A program made the position numbers and the translations under genes. Positions 62,919-64,000 of a stretch of DNA of 64,000 nucleotides are shown here, piece by piece. Origin of the DNA: JASGCP01 sp965263285 (GTDB lineage Bacteria > Bacteroidota > Bacteroidia > Chitinophagales > Chitinophagaceae); assembly GCA_965263285.1 (NCBI GenBank), contig CBDHHD010000004.1, positions 992,001 through 1,056,000 on the forward strand. The letters run 5' to 3'. Below the pieces are notes generated by a model, which saw only the letters and a list, made by a program, of their open reading frames with translations, made no database searches and was not told the origin of the DNA. How positions within the stretch are numbered: position 1 is the first letter of the stretch; every line of letters begins with the position of its first letter.

Positions 62919-63485
62919 TTAATTAGTTTGTGGTGTTGGCGTAACAAAAATCACACCAGTTGTACTAACTGTTTTAGTAAATGTATCATCTAGAGTAGCT
63001 TTTCCTCCTTTAAGACACAAGAAAAAAAAACCAAATCCCCAAATAACAAACAAACCTAATCCTAGTCCAAGCCCTAATGCTAAGCCAAATTTATCTCTTC
63101 CCTCACCATAAGCTTTACCTTCTAAAGGAACATTAGTACCATCGACAGCAGTTGTAGAAACAAATCTCACAGTAATCGTACCTGGTTTACCTAACCCTCT
63201 TGGTTTAACAACATTACAAACAGACTGTACAGGAGTATTCTTTGCAATTAGTATATTTCCATCCTTATCTTGTACATCATTTATAACAAAAAAATCAGGA
63301 CAATTGTTTTGAATACTACTTGACCAATCATCTTTTAGACCTACCACAACAGATGTTCCTGACATAATCTTTTCCTTTCCTCCAGATTGTTGCATTAATA
63401 AAGGAGCTGCAAAATTCTCAATAGAAAAACAGCAAAGTATTAAAACAGCAAAGACTTTTAAATAAAAATGTTTAATAAAACTCAT
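62919..63485 (-). CDS. Exported protein with a glycine-zipper membrane segment, unknown function
   Basis: The 188-residue protein has a signal peptide (KVFAVLILCCFSIENFAAP), then a domain with SGTSVVVGLKDDWSS, GNILIAKNTPVQSV, PRGLGKPGTITVRFVSTTAV and DGTNVPLEGKAYGEGRDK, followed by a glycine-rich hydrophobic segment (GLALGLGLGLGLFVIWGFGF) and a short tail. The pattern 'keep-alive value, GKPG.I.V.F..TTAVDG..VPL.G' recurs in exported bacterial proteins of unassigned function, as I recall. The glycine repeat suggests helix packing or oligomerisation in a membrane. It is divergent from an XRE regulator with 113 bases between them. Confidence 0.7.
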   Translation of the reverse strand: MSFIKHFYLKVFAVLILCCFSIENFAAPLLMQQSGGKEKIMSGTSVVVGLKDDWSSSIQNNCPDFFVINDVQDKDGNILIAKNTPVQSVCNVVKPRGLGKPGTITVRFVSTTAVDGTNVPLEGKAYGEGRDKFGLALGLGLGLGLFVIWGFGFFFLCLKGGKATLDDTFTKTVSTTGVIFVTPTPQTN

Positions 63486-63518
63486 AGAAGTAAATTATTT
63501 TATATGCTAGATAAAAAA

Positions 63519-63526
63519 CAAAAATA
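63519..63526 (-). promoter_or_regulatory. Possible -7 box (TATTTTTG) of the exported glycine-zipper protein
   Basis: On the minus strand TATTTTTG fits TAnnTTTG and lies 33 bases before the ATG at 63485. No -33 box was assigned. Confidence 0.35.
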
Positions 63527-63580
63527 ATTGAGAGAAACATTTTTTATAAAACTAAATAATACTTTTAAAATAGATTTTTA

Positions 63581-63588
63581 TACCTTTG
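63581..63588 (+). promoter_or_regulatory. Candidate -7 box (TACCTTTG) of the XRE-type regulator
   Basis: TACCTTTG fits TAnnTTTG and ends ten bases before the ATG, implying an almost leaderless message. Confidence 0.4.
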
Positions 63589-63598
63589 TATAAAAAAT

Positions 63599-64000
63599 AT
63601 GCAAAAAGGAATTATTAAAGATGTATCAGCAGCAAATATTTACAAGAACATCAGGAAAATTAGAGACTGGCACGCTTTGTCACAAGATAATATGGCTAAA
63701 ATATTATCCATAACGCAGAAACACTACTCTAAAATAGAAAATGGACAGGTGGATATTTCCATTTCAATGTTGTTCAAAATAGCTGATGCTTTACAAATTA
63801 AAGTGTCTGTTTTAATAGGTTTGGACGATATGCCAATATTTAATAATATATCTAATAACCAACAGGGCGGAGATGCAAATAATACTATTAATTATTCTAA
63901 TATAGATACTATTCGTGAATTATACGAACGATTATTGATGGAAAAGGATAAAACAATAGCAGTACTACAAGCTAGTGCAACAAATAAAGAAAAAATATAA
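63599..64000 (+). CDS. XRE-family helix-turn-helix regulator
   Basis: The 133-residue protein has an XRE/Cro-C1 HTH at about residues 14-70: KIRDWHALSQDNMAKILSIT, then QKHYSKIENGQVDISISMLF and KIADALQIKVSVLIGLDD. A linker with an Asn-rich stretch (NNISNNQQGGDANNT) leads to a C-terminal coiled coil (IRELYERLLMEKDKTIAVLQ), likely a dimerisation helix. The stop TAA is the last codon of the window. Such HTH-plus-coil proteins are common in Bacteroidota; the target is unknown. It could control itself and the divergent exported-protein gene. Confidence 0.88.
   Translation: MQKGIIKDVSAANIYKNIRKIRDWHALSQDNMAKILSITQKHYSKIENGQVDISISMLFKIADALQIKVSVLIGLDDMPIFNNISNNQQGGDANNTINYSNIDTIRELYERLLMEKDKTIAVLQASATNKEKI

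Overview
The window looks like an AT-rich chromosome segment from a member of the Bacteroidota, probably a host-associated or symbiotic one. The evidence is as follows. Several genes are preceded by the Bacteroidota -7 promoter motif TAnnTTTG, twice with a fitting -33 TTG/TTTG box. Shine-Dalgarno sites are mostly absent. A PorP/SprF-like outer membrane protein and a DUF5606 protein, both typical of the phylum, are present. Long gene-poor gaps are filled with short mobile elements, repeat debris and broken genes, which fits a lineage undergoing genome reduction. One hypothesis, from memory and untested, is a relative of the Bacteroidota algal symbionts that make kahalalide-type lipopeptides with many giant NRPS genes.

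Positions 1-31782 (minus strand) are a single non-ribosomal peptide synthetase locus that runs off the left edge. I read eight modules: C-A-T, then six consecutive C-A-T-E modules of about 4.54 kb each, then the condensation domain of an eighth. Two one-base insertions (near 20267 and near 13350) split the reading frame into three overlapping ORFs, the second starting at GTG and the third with a possible GTG. The C, T, E and outer A-domain parts are nearly identical between modules. The substrate-binding cores of the A domains come in four types in the order a-b-c-a-b-d-c. By hand-read specificity codes, type a looks aromatic (Tyr/Phe) and type b looks like Val. Every module from 2 to 7 carries an epimerase with intact motifs, so the product should be unusually rich in D-residues.

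Just upstream of the NRPS is a 75-residue, eight-cysteine peptide gene with a possible double-glycine-type leader and a twin CX3C motif. Next come housekeeping genes: a Fur-family regulator, YidC, PorP/SprF, a Nudix hydrolase, an Nramp transporter fused to a UspA domain, and SerC. A debris zone follows (39926-41880), then ribosomal protein S1, two LysE-type exporters separated by mobile elements, a GH3 glycosidase, DUF5606, and a cluster of Maf, KdsC-like phosphatase, IscX and ferredoxin. After a DUF1304 protein come MalQ (GH77), a dipeptide epimerase overlapping it by one base, and pyruvate kinase.

Positions 56191-59548 are accessory: repeat copies, a broken Fic gene, and a duplicated coiled-coil membrane protein gene whose copies flank a mobile-element shell filled with a 250-bp heptamer repeat, followed by a WG-repeat protein. 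Valyl-tRNA synthetase, more mobile elements, a secreted glycine-zipper protein and an XRE-type regulator close the window. A non-autonomous element family (26-28 bp terminal inverted repeats beginning GGCTA, long internal palindrome, 8-bp target duplications in two copies) is scattered through the intergenic space. I see no transposase, rRNA, tRNA or CRISPR array.
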